From Pelagihabitans sp947500445 (lineage in GTDB: Bacteria > Bacteroidota > Bacteroidia > Flavobacteriales > Flavobacteriaceae), in the NCBI RefSeq assembly GCF_050589625.1, contig NZ_JBNGOP010000010.1, positions 94,272 through 158,271 on the forward strand: a DNA stretch of 64,000 bases, written 5' to 3'. This document shows, one piece after another, positions 34,594-42,906 of the stretch. The notes below the pieces were generated by a model, which was not told the DNA's origin, ran no database searches, and was given only the letters and a program-made list of their open reading frames with translations. The position numbers and the translations under genes were made by a program. Position 1 is the first letter of the stretch, and each line of letters starts with the position of its first letter.

Positions 34594-34622
34594 GGGCGTT
34601 AAAAACCTTAAATTTTATAGTT

Positions 34623-34766
34623 ATGAAGTTACAAAAGTTAGTGTTTACCCTAGTGGCAACAGGTATGATGGTATTGGGAAGTTCTTGTACAAAAAGTGAT
34701 ATTGCGGAGGAAGACATAATCGTAGATTCAATTGGCACAGAAGAAATGGATGAAGACGACACTTAA
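34623..34766 (+). CDS. small lipoprotein (47 residues)
   Basis: ATG at 34623 opens a 48-codon frame with a lipoprotein signal: KLQKLVFTLVATGMMVLGSSC, where the final Cys (residue 22) would be lipidated. The mature part is only about 26 residues and strongly acidic (EEDIIVDSIGTEEMDEDDT). A consensus promoter lies just upstream, and the 3' end overlaps the next gene by 17 bp in another frame, which supports it as a real gene. No family recognised. Confidence 0.75.
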   Translation: MKLQKLVFTLVATGMMVLGSSCTKSDIAEEDIIVDSIGTEEMDEDDT

Positions 34767-35235
34767 AGAATTGCTGGTTGTGGTCGGCATCATTTTGGTG
34801 TCGACCATGCCCTATTTTCACGATGTCATTACGGCAAAGGCGGTAGGTGTAAGACCTTGGATTCCTCAAGTTGGATTACAAGAATTGTTGACCAATTCGA
34901 ACGGAAGGGTAGCAGGCTTTAGTTCTTACAGAGTATTTTTATACAACTTGTTCATCCATTTGTTTGCGCATATAGGATTTTTGGGCTGGATGATGGACGC
35001 CAAAGGGAAGTACTATCGCATAGCGCTTCTAGTGCCGGTCATCTTAAGCGGATACACTATTTCGATATTTTTGTTGAACGCAAAGGTAACGGACTATAAT
35101 GATACTAGTACAAAGTTTTACATTACCATAGCGGCGACAATCGGCGTTTTTGTATATTATTTTTTAGACAGGAGAAACAAGTTGAATAGTGAAAAAAGCA
35201 AACAGTTAAATGAAGGTGCTTCGGGGGATTTTTAA
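34750..35235 (+). CDS. four-helix membrane protein, unknown function
   Basis: ATG at 34750, inside the end of the lipoprotein gene, gives 161 residues; a TTG six codons upstream is the other option. Four membrane helices are visible (about residues 6-22, 60-80, 92-108 and 123-141), with a periplasmic-looking loop between helices one and two. The 17-bp overlap with the lipoprotein frame and near overlap with the next gene point to translational coupling. The family is unknown to me; a role with the acidic lipoprotein is inferred from position only. Confidence 0.75.
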   Translation: MKTTLKELLVVVGIILVSTMPYFHDVITAKAVGVRPWIPQVGLQELLTNSNGRVAGFSSYRVFLYNLFIHLFAHIGFLGWMMDAKGKYYRIALLVPVILSGYTISIFLLNAKVTDYNDTSTKFYITIAATIGVFVYYFLDRRNKLNSEKSKQLNEGASGDF

Positions 35236-35236
35236 A

Positions 35237-35500
35237 ATGTTGGGCAAGGCAAAGGAAGGGTTATGGGACTTTTTCGATGCGTTTAACGAGGATCGGTTAC
35301 ATGTGGTAAAACCGTCCGATGTATTACAGAAATACGTGGATTTCAACATTGACGATATTGAGGAATTTGCCGCTACCTACACCTACGATTATCACGATAC
35401 CCATCGTATTTTGGACAACAAGAAAAGCAAGTCCAAAATGTACCAAGAGGTTTATACCATGATGAAACTGCTCGAAGATCGCGGAAGCTTGGACCGCTAG
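35237..35500 (+). CDS. small conserved-looking cytoplasmic protein, unknown function
   Basis: ATG at 35237, one base after the previous stop, gives 87 residues (MLGKAKEGLWDFFDAF); an ATG at 35210 would add nine residues and overlap the membrane gene by 26 bp. The protein is soluble, helical and charged (DVLQKYVDFNIDDIEEFAATYTYDY-type segment), without cysteines or known motifs. It closes the three-gene operon and its stop overlaps the convergent gene at 35497 by four bases. Confidence 0.7.
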   Translation: MLGKAKEGLWDFFDAFNEDRLHVVKPSDVLQKYVDFNIDDIEEFAATYTYDYHDTHRILDNKKSKSKMYQEVYTMMKLLEDRGSLDR

Positions 35501-35742
35501 AGCACGTCTACATATTTTTCCATTTCATTACCGGACTTAAAAATACGCTTGCGCAGCAATATGGGCTCTTGATTGCTGGTTTCCGGTTCTTTCAAATATT
35601 CCAACTCTACAAAAAAGGTGTGTATCGAATACAGCGCGAAGGAGCTGGTTTTGGTGTGCAAATGGGTAACTAGGGTACCGCTGACCATAATTTTGGCCAT
35701 CTGTTCCTTGGTGTCCAACATTAAAAAATCGTACAAGGTCAT
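35497..35742 (-). CDS. small hypothetical protein (81 residues)
   Basis: ATG at 35742 gives MTLYDFLMLDTKEQMAKIM; another ATG at 35754 adds four residues. The remaining pattern, a beta-rich domain with GTLVTHLHTKTSSFALYSI, FFVELEYL and an end in the style FKSGNEMEKYVDVL, matches my impression of a small flavobacterial family starting M-[TN]-L-Y-D-F and ending in a conserved F-K motif. Function unknown. It overlaps the convergent gene by four bases. Confidence 0.7.
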   Translation of the reverse strand: MTLYDFLMLDTKEQMAKIMVSGTLVTHLHTKTSSFALYSIHTFFVELEYLKEPETSNQEPILLRKRIFKSGNEMEKYVDVL

Positions 35743-35949
35743 CTGCAACAACATTAGCAAGATAGGGAAACAAAAGTAGGGGAAAATTTACATGTCGCAA
35801 ATTTTATCGTTACAATGCAGTTCTTTTTTTTAGAAGGCTTCTTTTAGGGGGTATTCTCCTTAAATACTACCCCATAAAACACCCCTTACAATCGTGTAGT
35901 TGTCCTGAGGGTTTTGACCAGTGGGACCGATTATAGGTTCGGCCCGGTA

Positions 35950-37338
35950 TTATACGACCGGTACGTTCAAGGTCCTTTTTATTTCCCTTCGCAAATAAAA
36001 GCCCGTTACCAGGGTGGCCAGCACATCGGCAATGGCAAAGGAGGTCCATACCCCAAGTTCACCGTAATACTTGGGTAGGATAAGGATCAAGGGAATAAAA
36101 AAGAATCCCTGCCTCGTAAGAGTAAGTAGCAGCGCCGGAACGGCTTTCCCGATAGCTTGAAAATAGGCGGCCCCGATCAGTTGTAAAGCAATTATGGGCG
36201 TTGCCGCAAAAACCCAGCGCATGGCCAAGGGAGTATGTTCCAGTACAAAGGCGTTAATGGCCAGTTCGCTTTCGGGCAGGCCCTCCTTGGAACTCAGAAA
36301 GAGCGAGGCGATTTCCGCAGGAAATGTAAAAAGCCCGACAAACACTACGGTTGCCAACAGGGCGGCATATAAAATGGCCATATTGATGGTTTTGCGCACC
36401 CGATCATATTTTTTTGCCCCATAATTGAACCCGGCGATGGGCAGAAAACCTTGGGTAACCCCAAATACCGGAAACAGGGCAAACATGAGCATTCGACCGA
36501 TAATGGCGTATACGGCCACCATTGCCTCGCCACCAAGTCCGAACAAAATATTGTTCATTAATAGATACACCACACTGGTAGTCGCTTGGCGCGAAAGGGT
36601 AACGAACCCCAACGCGCCGATTTCCTTGATAATGGAAAAACGCAGCACAAAACAGTTCGGGCCTAATTTTAGTTCGGAATGTTTCGACCTAAAAAAGTAG
36701 AAGATGTAGCTGAAGCATAGCACATACCCAATAGTGGTCGCCCAGGCCGCACCTTCCATACCCCAGTCGAAGAGGTAGATAAAAACATAGTCCATAAGAA
36801 GGTTGCCCACGGACGGGATGATCATGGCGATCATGGCGAACCTGGGTTTGCCTTCGGCGCGGATAACGGTATTCCCCATCATGCACAACGCTAAAAAAGG
36901 AATCCCATAGAGCACGATAACATAATAGATCTTCGCCGGTGCAAAAATATCGCCCTTGCCCCCAAATGCGGGAATAAGGGAATCAACAAAAAAAAGGCCC
37001 AATACCACCATGGAAATGGTTACCAAGAGGGTAAGGGTTATTTGGTTCCCAAAGGTATTTACCGCCTTTGCCCTGTCGTTCGCCCCGAGCGCACGGGAAA
37101 TAATGCTGGACCCCCCGATGCCGATGGCCATGCCGAGCGCACCAATAAAAAAGGAGACGGGCAGCACCACGTTGATTGCGGCAATGGCGATACTTCCGAT
37201 CCAATTGCCTACAAAAATGGAATCGACCAGTACGTTTAGCGACATGACCAATATCCCGATCGAGGCGGGAACGGCCTGTTTAACCAAGAGCTTCCCTATG
37301 GGTTCCGAACCTAGTGCTGTTGCCGAAACGTTGGCCAT
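35950..37338 (-). CDS. MATE family efflux transporter
   Basis: ATG at 37338 gives 462 residues with the usual opening; a TTG 18 codons upstream is less likely. There are about twelve membrane helices arranged in two six-helix halves, with LVKQAVPASIGILVMSLNVLVDSIFVG-type first helix and GMAIGIGGSSIISRALGA, a MATE hallmark region, in the first half; the second half has GFLPIAGFNYGAKKYDRVRK. Such proteins export cationic drugs or metabolites using Na+ or H+ gradients. Substrate unknown. The adjoining 398-bp region holds a palindromic repeat. Confidence 0.95.
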   Translation of the reverse strand: MANVSATALGSEPIGKLLVKQAVPASIGILVMSLNVLVDSIFVGNWIGSIAIAAINVVLPVSFFIGALGMAIGIGGSSIISRALGANDRAKAVNTFGNQITLTLLVTISMVVLGLFFVDSLIPAFGGKGDIFAPAKIYYVIVLYGIPFLALCMMGNTVIRAEGKPRFAMIAMIIPSVGNLLMDYVFIYLFDWGMEGAAWATTIGYVLCFSYIFYFFRSKHSELKLGPNCFVLRFSIIKEIGALGFVTLSRQATTSVVYLLMNNILFGLGGEAMVAVYAIIGRMLMFALFPVFGVTQGFLPIAGFNYGAKKYDRVRKTINMAILYAALLATVVFVGLFTFPAEIASLFLSSKEGLPESELAINAFVLEHTPLAMRWVFAATPIIALQLIGAAYFQAIGKAVPALLLTLTRQGFFFIPLILILPKYYGELGVWTSFAIADVLATLVTGFYLRREIKRTLNVPVV

Positions 37339-37736
37339 TTTTAAAGGTTTAAGGTGTAGGTCGCCCAAAGAAATTTTGAACAACGAGGACAAAGGTACTC
37401 CGTTCCTTTGGGAATAGATGCAAAGCGACCGTTGAAAAGGACGACATTACCTTTTCCGGAACAAGCTGTAGCGTATGTTCAAGGGTTTGATACCGATTAC
37501 CAGTTAAAATGGTATAAGGCAAATTTTAACTAATAATTGATGTAAAAGGTGAAACGTTTAACGAAATGAAAAAAAAACCGAAAAAAGGAGCAATATTTTT
37601 TTCATTTTAAATTATTGAAAAACAGCTAATTAGAATTTAGACTAAGAAAAATTTAAAAAAAGCGTCTTTTTTTTCAGGAGTTTATGAAGATGGATTGTTT
37701 TATATACAGATACCAAATCTATAATACCAAAAACCT
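37339..37736. other. 398-bp AT-rich divergent intergenic region
   Basis: The region separates the MATE gene from the small membrane protein gene at 37737. It contains one palindromic repeat copy (37490-37515) and then a long A/T-rich run with several poly-A and poly-T tracts. No gene is seen. Confidence 0.55.
37490..37515. repeat. 26-bp palindromic intergenic repeat, copy 6 (diverged left arm)
   Basis: ATACCGATTACC, AGTT and AAAATGGTAT in sequence. The right arm is consensus and the left arm has changed. Confidence 0.65.
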
Positions 37737-37880
37737 ATGAAAAATACCAAAACGACCCCCGCCCTACCTTTAGACCATAATATGGAAATAGAGAAATTAT
37801 ATTCCAATCAGGCCACATTACTATATAGCCTTATGGTCCTTACATCGACTATTTTTGCAAGTTTGCTCATAATTGTATAG
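37737..37880 (+). CDS. small single-pass membrane protein (47 residues)
   Basis: ATG at 37737 opens a 48-codon frame: a polar N-terminus (MKNTKTTPALPLDHNMEIEK) followed by one C-terminal membrane helix (LLYSLMVLTSTIFASLLIIV). A textbook terminator starts 35 bp after the stop, and an A-rich leader precedes the ATG. Both argue that this is a transcribed unit of its own. No family recognised. Confidence 0.65.
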   Translation: MKNTKTTPALPLDHNMEIEKLYSNQATLLYSLMVLTSTIFASLLIIV

Positions 37881-37914
37881 TTTAATGTTCCAAATCTTTA
37901 GTACCTACTTAAGA

Positions 37915-37948
37915 AACTGCGCTTTTCCCCCGAAAGCGCAGTTTTTTG
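37915..37948 (+). terminator. rho-independent terminator after the 47-residue gene
   Basis: AACTGCGCTTT pairs perfectly with AAAGCGCAGTT over a C-rich 7-base loop, followed by TTTT on the + strand. The reverse strand lacks a T tract, so it serves the small gene more than the TonB receptor. Confidence 0.88.
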
Positions 37949-37980
37949 TTTTTAATGATCTTGCGAAACGACGGTAGCCT

Positions 37981-40488
37981 TCAATCGATCTGAAACCGTA
38001 AAGAGAAGTTGGGTGTGAGGCCCAGCGATAGTTGTTCACGCCGTATGGGAGTATCGGCACTGTTGGCCGCAAAGGTGGTATTCAGCACATTTTTACGGTT
38101 CAGCACGTTCCAAATTGAAAATGCCAAGCGCAGGGAGCCGATTTCTTTGATATCCATTTTGTAGCTGGTGGAGATATCCGTTCTAAAAAAGGGCTTTTGG
38201 CGTTCCTCATTGGCCGCATTATAGTTCAAGCTGCCGTCCGTTACCGGTTCCGTTTCATTTAGTCCGGTAAACGGTTTTCCCGAGCGATAATTCATGCTGC
38301 CCGCCAAACGAAATTTGCCTATTTCCTTGTTTGCACCCAGGCAAAGGGTATTGGTAATATTGAAATTACTTTGGAATTCCGTTTCCGGTAGTTCGTCAAA
38401 AAAATAGGTGCTGTTCAAAAAGGTATAGCATGCCCAAACCGCACTTTTTTTGAATTCTTTACGCAATAGTACATCCGCACCATAGGAAGCATAATCCCCT
38501 GAAGTTCTGGCAAACTGGTACAGGTCGGTAAACCCTTGGCTCTGTGTGGTGATGCCGTAAACCTTTTTGTAATAGCCGGCAGTACTGGCCAACCAGCCAC
38601 GGTCGTTAAAATTGAGGCCCAGAGATACCTGTCTACTGGTAATTACGGGTACCGATACTTCATCGGCAAGCTGCCATCGGCGTTTTTCCAGACCCAAAAA
38701 GTCGGTTTGAAAATTGATCAGTTGCGAGGTACTTTGGTGTTTGAACTCCCCAAGCAATTCTGCATCAAATTTTTTGGATATTTTGTGATTGATTCCGATC
38801 CGAGGTTCTATCAGCTGTTTTTGAAACTTGTCCAAATAATTGTAGCGAAGGCCTATATTGGCGCGGGTCTGTTTGTTGGGGGGAAGGAGCGACAGTTCCG
38901 ACCACAGGGCATACGTGCGTAATACATTCCCTTGAAGGTCTATAAAGCGGGGTTCGTCCACATCGTCCAGGTTGGTGACCTTGGTTTCGAACAACTGTAC
39001 CCCGTTCGAAAAACGGGAGTTTTCGCCCAGCGCCGATGATATGGAAAGTTTGGCGCCGGTTTCCGACACCGTATTTTCCTGAAGGAAACGTTGGTTTCTT
39101 TCCACGTTCGCATTCACCGCGCGCAAACGGTAATCGGTATTATAGATTTCGATATCGGTATGTACGGACCGGTTCCATTGCCGGGTGTAAAAAAGGCCAA
39201 AACCTAGGCTGTTCTGTTCGGCCATACTCTCCCTTCCCTGTCCAAAACTGGAGGTCATCGGGTTTTCGGTAAAGTTCAATTCGTTGCTCACGTAGATTAC
39301 ATTGGCCCTTATTCGATCTTTTTCCGATGGCCTGTAGAGCAAACGCAACGCGGTATCATAATAATCGAAGCCGATATCGGATTCTCCGGAAGCGTTTTCT
39401 TCGGCATTGGATACTTCCGTATTTTGTGCAATGCGATCAAAATAGGATGAAAAGGTTGGGGTGTCCACAAAATCACTGATCGATTTGCGGGCCGCTACCT
39501 TTAGGGAACTTTTAGAAGATAGGGCAATATTGGAAAAACCCGCGGCATCCAAAAGATTGATGGAAATACCGCCCTTGGTGTCCGGATCGATATAATTTTC
39601 GGTAGCCATGGCGATGGTGCCGGAAACCCCATCGGTCATCCCGGCCGAGCTTCCATTTTTTTTGAGGGATACGTTTTTGGTGATGTACGGATTGTACATG
39701 GAGATGAGACCAAAGAAATGTCCCGATTGGTACATTTTAATGCCGTCCCAAAGAAACAGGTTTTGATCGTTGCTCCCTCCCCTGATGTTGATGTTGGACA
39801 CCGTTTCGTCCACACTCTGTATGCCGGGAAGTACTTGTACCGTTTGCAGTACATCGTCATCGATGAGTCCGGGAAGCAGTCCCATTCGCTTAAAATCGAT
39901 ATCATAGGACCCTTCGCTCGATTTGGCCATACCCCGTATAATATAATCGTAAATAATGACCTCTTCCAGCTCCTCGGGTCGAGCGATCAGATAGAGGTCC
40001 GCACAATCGTTTTTGCTCAGGAAGGCGGTACTTCGGTAAAGACTTCGATGTCCGATATGGTGTACCTGCAGTTGACGTGCCGTTTTGGGAAGCTCCATTT
40101 CAAAGTACCCCCCCTCATCGGTAATCGTACCTTTTTTCTCGGTCTGCACCGTAGCATAGGGAAGCGGCTCCCCGGTATTCTTGTCCAGAATGCGTCCACA
40201 GATCGTTGTTTTTCTAAAGATGGAAATGACCGTTGGCGAAAGAAATTCAAATCGAAGGTTGAGTTTTTTTTCAAGATATTCTAAGGACGGCCGTAATTTT
40301 AAATCGCTGTCAGGGGCTGCCAGTACTGTATTTTCGGCAAGTTCCGAGGCATAATTGAACTGTACTTCAAAGCGGTTTTGTAAGTCTTGTATGATAGCAC
40401 TAAAATCCCTTTCTTCTCCAGATTGGGAGAAGAGGGATGGAACAATGAAGCATATAAGTAAGGCTTTTAGTACGTTCTTTTTACTCAC
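37981..40488 (-). CDS. TonB-dependent receptor with STN signalling domain
   Basis: The 835-residue outer-membrane receptor starts with GTG at 40488, overlapping fecR by 8 bp (GTGAGTAA). A signal peptide is followed by an STN domain (RDFSAIIQDLQNRFEVQFNY region, about residues 28-95), which contacts the FecR anti-sigma factor, then a CarboxypepD_reg-like domain (TTICGRILDKNTGEPLPYAT), a plug (TVQVLPGIQSVDETVSNINIRGG) and a 22-strand barrel ending in a typical aromatic C-terminus (LTPNFSLRFQID). The combination makes it a FecA-type transducer; the ligand could be an iron chelate, haem or a glycan. No SusD lipoprotein adjoins it. Confidence 0.93.
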   Translation of the reverse strand: MSKKNVLKALLICFIVPSLFSQSGEERDFSAIIQDLQNRFEVQFNYASELAENTVLAAPDSDLKLRPSLEYLEKKLNLRFEFLSPTVISIFRKTTICGRILDKNTGEPLPYATVQTEKKGTITDEGGYFEMELPKTARQLQVHHIGHRSLYRSTAFLSKNDCADLYLIARPEELEEVIIYDYIIRGMAKSSEGSYDIDFKRMGLLPGLIDDDVLQTVQVLPGIQSVDETVSNINIRGGSNDQNLFLWDGIKMYQSGHFFGLISMYNPYITKNVSLKKNGSSAGMTDGVSGTIAMATENYIDPDTKGGISINLLDAAGFSNIALSSKSSLKVAARKSISDFVDTPTFSSYFDRIAQNTEVSNAEENASGESDIGFDYYDTALRLLYRPSEKDRIRANVIYVSNELNFTENPMTSSFGQGRESMAEQNSLGFGLFYTRQWNRSVHTDIEIYNTDYRLRAVNANVERNQRFLQENTVSETGAKLSISSALGENSRFSNGVQLFETKVTNLDDVDEPRFIDLQGNVLRTYALWSELSLLPPNKQTRANIGLRYNYLDKFQKQLIEPRIGINHKISKKFDAELLGEFKHQSTSQLINFQTDFLGLEKRRWQLADEVSVPVITSRQVSLGLNFNDRGWLASTAGYYKKVYGITTQSQGFTDLYQFARTSGDYASYGADVLLRKEFKKSAVWACYTFLNSTYFFDELPETEFQSNFNITNTLCLGANKEIGKFRLAGSMNYRSGKPFTGLNETEPVTDGSLNYNAANEERQKPFFRTDISTSYKMDIKEIGSLRLAFSIWNVLNRKNVLNTTFAANSADTPIRREQLSLGLTPNFSLRFQID

Positions 40489-41392
40489 GAGTACTTAAAC
40501 GTACCATATCGGGCTTTAGTATTTCATACTCGAGGTCCAACGGTAGCGTTACGGCCTTCAGTGCCGTTTCAAGATCATTGTGATCGAAGCCTCCGGTGAA
40601 GCGCATTTCGGAATCGATGGCATCATGATCGATGGAAACCCCGAACTGACGTTCCATTTCGGCAAATACGACCGTTGCCTTGGTGCGTTCAAAAACACTT
40701 TTGTTTTGTGTCCATTCCGGTGTGGTGGCCGTATGGTTTCCAAGAACGGCCTTGGTACCGGTAAGCTGTACGTTATGGCCAACCTGCAAAATTTCGGTGA
40801 CCGCACCGCGTTGTACCCTTACGGAACCTTCATAGCAACGTACCTCAAGAATGCCTTCCCTTAAGCGCACATTGAACTCCGTTCCCAGTACACTAACGGT
40901 ACCGTTTTCGGTAACCACATCGAACTTGGAACCTTTTTCAACATCAAAATATGCCTCTCCGGTAAGGGTTACCGATCTTTCGGTGTCCCAATCATTTTCG
41001 TTGAACGCCAATGAGGAACCGGCATTCAAGGATGCGATACTGCCATCGGGCAAGGTGATTTCGGTTTTTTCGGCCATTCCGGTAGCGATATCAGTGCCGT
41101 TGTTTATGAGGAATAGGTAATAGAGGCCAAAAAGAATGACGAATACGCCGGCAATGCGCAAGAACCGTCCTCTCCAAAGAGATCTAACCGGTGTCGGTGC
41201 CGCCTGTGGCATTCGCGTTTTCTTGAAACTGGCAAAATCGGGAGTCTCAGAAAAATCGGCCGCCTTAAAGGCAGCGGCATCCTTTACGATGTTTTCGTAA
41301 AAGTCGGCATCCTCTAAAGCATGGAACGCTTTGGCCTCAGTTTCTTCCAACGTTTCTAAAAGCCACTTTTTTTCTAAGTCTTCCTGATTCAT
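40481..41392 (-). CDS. FecR family anti-sigma factor
   Basis: The 303-residue protein has a cytoplasmic N-terminal part (EKKWLLETLEETEAKAFHAL), one membrane helix (LRIAGVFVILFGLYYLFLI, about residues 91-109), the FecR domain (EITLPDGSIASLNAGSSL and GSKFDVVTENGTVSVLGTEFNVR) and a C-terminal DUF4974/STN-like part (FGVSIDHDAIDSEMRFTGGF). It holds the ECF sigma factor inactive until the receptor signals. It lies 47 bp downstream of the sigma gene and overlaps the receptor gene by 8 bp. Confidence 0.95.
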   Translation of the reverse strand: MNQEDLEKKWLLETLEETEAKAFHALEDADFYENIVKDAAAFKAADFSETPDFASFKKTRMPQAAPTPVRSLWRGRFLRIAGVFVILFGLYYLFLINNGTDIATGMAEKTEITLPDGSIASLNAGSSLAFNENDWDTERSVTLTGEAYFDVEKGSKFDVVTENGTVSVLGTEFNVRLREGILEVRCYEGSVRVQRGAVTEILQVGHNVQLTGTKAVLGNHTATTPEWTQNKSVFERTKATVVFAEMERQFGVSIDHDAIDSEMRFTGGFDHNDLETALKAVTLPLDLEYEILKPDMVRLSTRE

Positions 41393-41439
41393 AATTCGGT
41401 TACTTTGATATAGAACAACCTAAACTTGAAAACTCCTGA

Positions 41440-41985
41440 TTATTTTACACGAAAATTTTCAAGATCTTTTTTCAATAACGCAAAAGCCGAGTAAATACGG
41501 TACTCCACCACCTTTTTGGTGACGCCCAACATTTCGGCAATTTCGCTATGTTTTTTTCCCTCTACCTTACTTAAGAGAAATGCGGTGCGCTGTTCCTCGC
41601 TCATTTTGGCGAGGCAATCTCGATACTTTTTATAGTATTCTTGTTGCTGCAACAGGTACTCCGGATTTTCATTGGTACGGTCGTTAGTGGGTATTTTTTT
41701 ATGGGCCAACACAACTTTTTGGTGCTTTACCTCGTTCAACATCATATTATTGGCAACGGTAAACAGGTATGATTTGGCTTTTTCGAAGGTGACTTTGGAG
41801 CAGTTTTCCCAAAGTTTTACAAATGCTTCCTGCATCTTGTCGGCAGGGTTGAGGTTGTTACCGTATTTATAATACAGGAAATCCTGAAGGTTACGGGCGT
41901 GTTGGTTGTATACTTTTTCGAAAAGCGCCTCTTGGCAAATATCGGTGTACAGGGGTTTTTCCAAAATGGTGGTAATTTCCTTCAA
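41440..41985 (-). CDS. ECF-type RNA polymerase sigma factor (FecI-like)
   Basis: The 181-residue protein has sigma region 2 (LFEKVYNQHARNLQDFLYYK to KAKSYLFTVANNMMLNEVK) and region 4 (YRDCLAKMSEEQRTAFLLSK, then HSEIAEMLGVTKKVVEYRIY). The only start in reach is TTG at 41985, as an in-frame stop lies upstream and the next ATG is inside region 2. It heads the operon sigma, fecR, receptor. A 26-bp inverted repeat lies between it and the divergent lipoprotein gene. Confidence 0.93.
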   Translation of the reverse strand: MKEITTILEKPLYTDICQEALFEKVYNQHARNLQDFLYYKYGNNLNPADKMQEAFVKLWENCSKVTFEKAKSYLFTVANNMMLNEVKHQKVVLAHKKIPTNDRTNENPEYLLQQQEYYKKYRDCLAKMSEEQRTAFLLSKVEGKKHSEIAEMLGVTKKVVEYRIYSAFALLKKDLENFRVK

Positions 41986-42034
41986 AAGTACGGAATGCGG
42001 GATTTCAAATTAAATTATCGGGATTTTTTTTAGT

Positions 42035-42060
42035 TCGGTTGTTCTATAGGTGACAACCGA
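42035..42060. promoter_or_regulatory. inverted repeat in the sigma/lipoprotein divergent region
   Basis: TCGGTTGT and ACAACCGA form perfect 8-bp arms around a 10-bp centre, 14 bp before the lipoprotein start and 50 bp before the sigma start. It is placed to control both genes. Confidence 0.6.
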
Positions 42061-42073
42061 TAAATAACAAAAC

Positions 42074-42805
42074 ATGATCAAATTTTTACAATTGCTGCGA
42101 AACCTGTGTTTCCTTCTACTATTGGTCCATGTTTCCTGTAGACAGGAAGAAACGATTTATGAAGGAACGGAACCCGAAGAACGTTTGGTCGCCGATTCCA
42201 ATGTTGCCCGTTTGCTTACGGCCATTGCCGCTCCCGATACCGTTTCGGACGATATTCTTGACGGCTCTTCCTGTATTTCGATCGTACTCCCGATCTCGAT
42301 AAAGGTAAATTCCGAACATTTGACCATTTCGGAACCATCGGATTATGACCGCATTCAGGAGCTGCTCGACTTTTCCGATGATGATGAAGATATCATTCTT
42401 ATCGATTTTCCAATTAACGTTATGGTGTCCAACCTGTTAACAAGAAGTGTGGAGAACCAAACTGCCTTTGACAATATCGTTGTTGACTGTAACGAAGAAA
42501 CTGCCGCTGCGGAAAGGATAACCTGTGTGGACATCCAATACCCGATAACGTTCAAGGTGTTCAATCGGCTTACCGAAAACCTTACCGATATCGGTATTCA
42601 AAACGATGCAGACCTACTGAGCTTTATCGCAAAAATCAACGAAGATCAAATTGTAGAACCGGTTTTTCCCCAAATTTTTGAAATAGGGGAGGACACCGAA
42701 TTTGAAGCGAACAGTTTGGAAGAAACGGAAAAGTTTATCACGGAAAACCAAGATGTCTGCCAGGATGAATTATTGGAAGACGAGTATGACGACGATTACG
42801 AATAA
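42074..42805 (+). CDS. lipoprotein with internally duplicated domain, divergent from the sigma factor
   Basis: The 243-residue protein has a lipoprotein signal (LCFLLLLVHVSC, lipidated Cys near residue 22). The mature part appears to contain two related units: SSCISIVLPISIKVN then DIILIDFPINVMVSN, and ITCVDIQYPITFKVFNR then VEPVFPQIFEI. The repeated pattern is C-[IV]-x-I-x-x-P-I. The end is very acidic (DELLEDEYDDDYE). Beside a FecI/FecR/TonB receptor such a surface or periplasmic lipoprotein may bind the receptor's ligand. The family name is unknown to me. Confidence 0.75.
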   Translation: MIKFLQLLRNLCFLLLLVHVSCRQEETIYEGTEPEERLVADSNVARLLTAIAAPDTVSDDILDGSSCISIVLPISIKVNSEHLTISEPSDYDRIQELLDFSDDDEDIILIDFPINVMVSNLLTRSVENQTAFDNIVVDCNEETAAAERITCVDIQYPITFKVFNRLTENLTDIGIQNDADLLSFIAKINEDQIVEPVFPQIFEIGEDTEFEANSLEETEKFITENQDVCQDELLEDEYDDDYE

Positions 42806-42906
42806 GTTGGATTAACGGCCCCGATACCGCCCTGCCCGGCTTGTATTTTTTGCGATAAGCGCTACCACCTGTCCCAAGTCCCAAGTTCCGAACAAACCCT
42901 CGTTAT

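Noticed and set aside
37981..42805. Polysaccharide utilisation locus with SusC/SusD
   Set aside because: The receptor is FecA-like with an STN domain and no SusD-like lipoprotein or glycosidase is adjacent.
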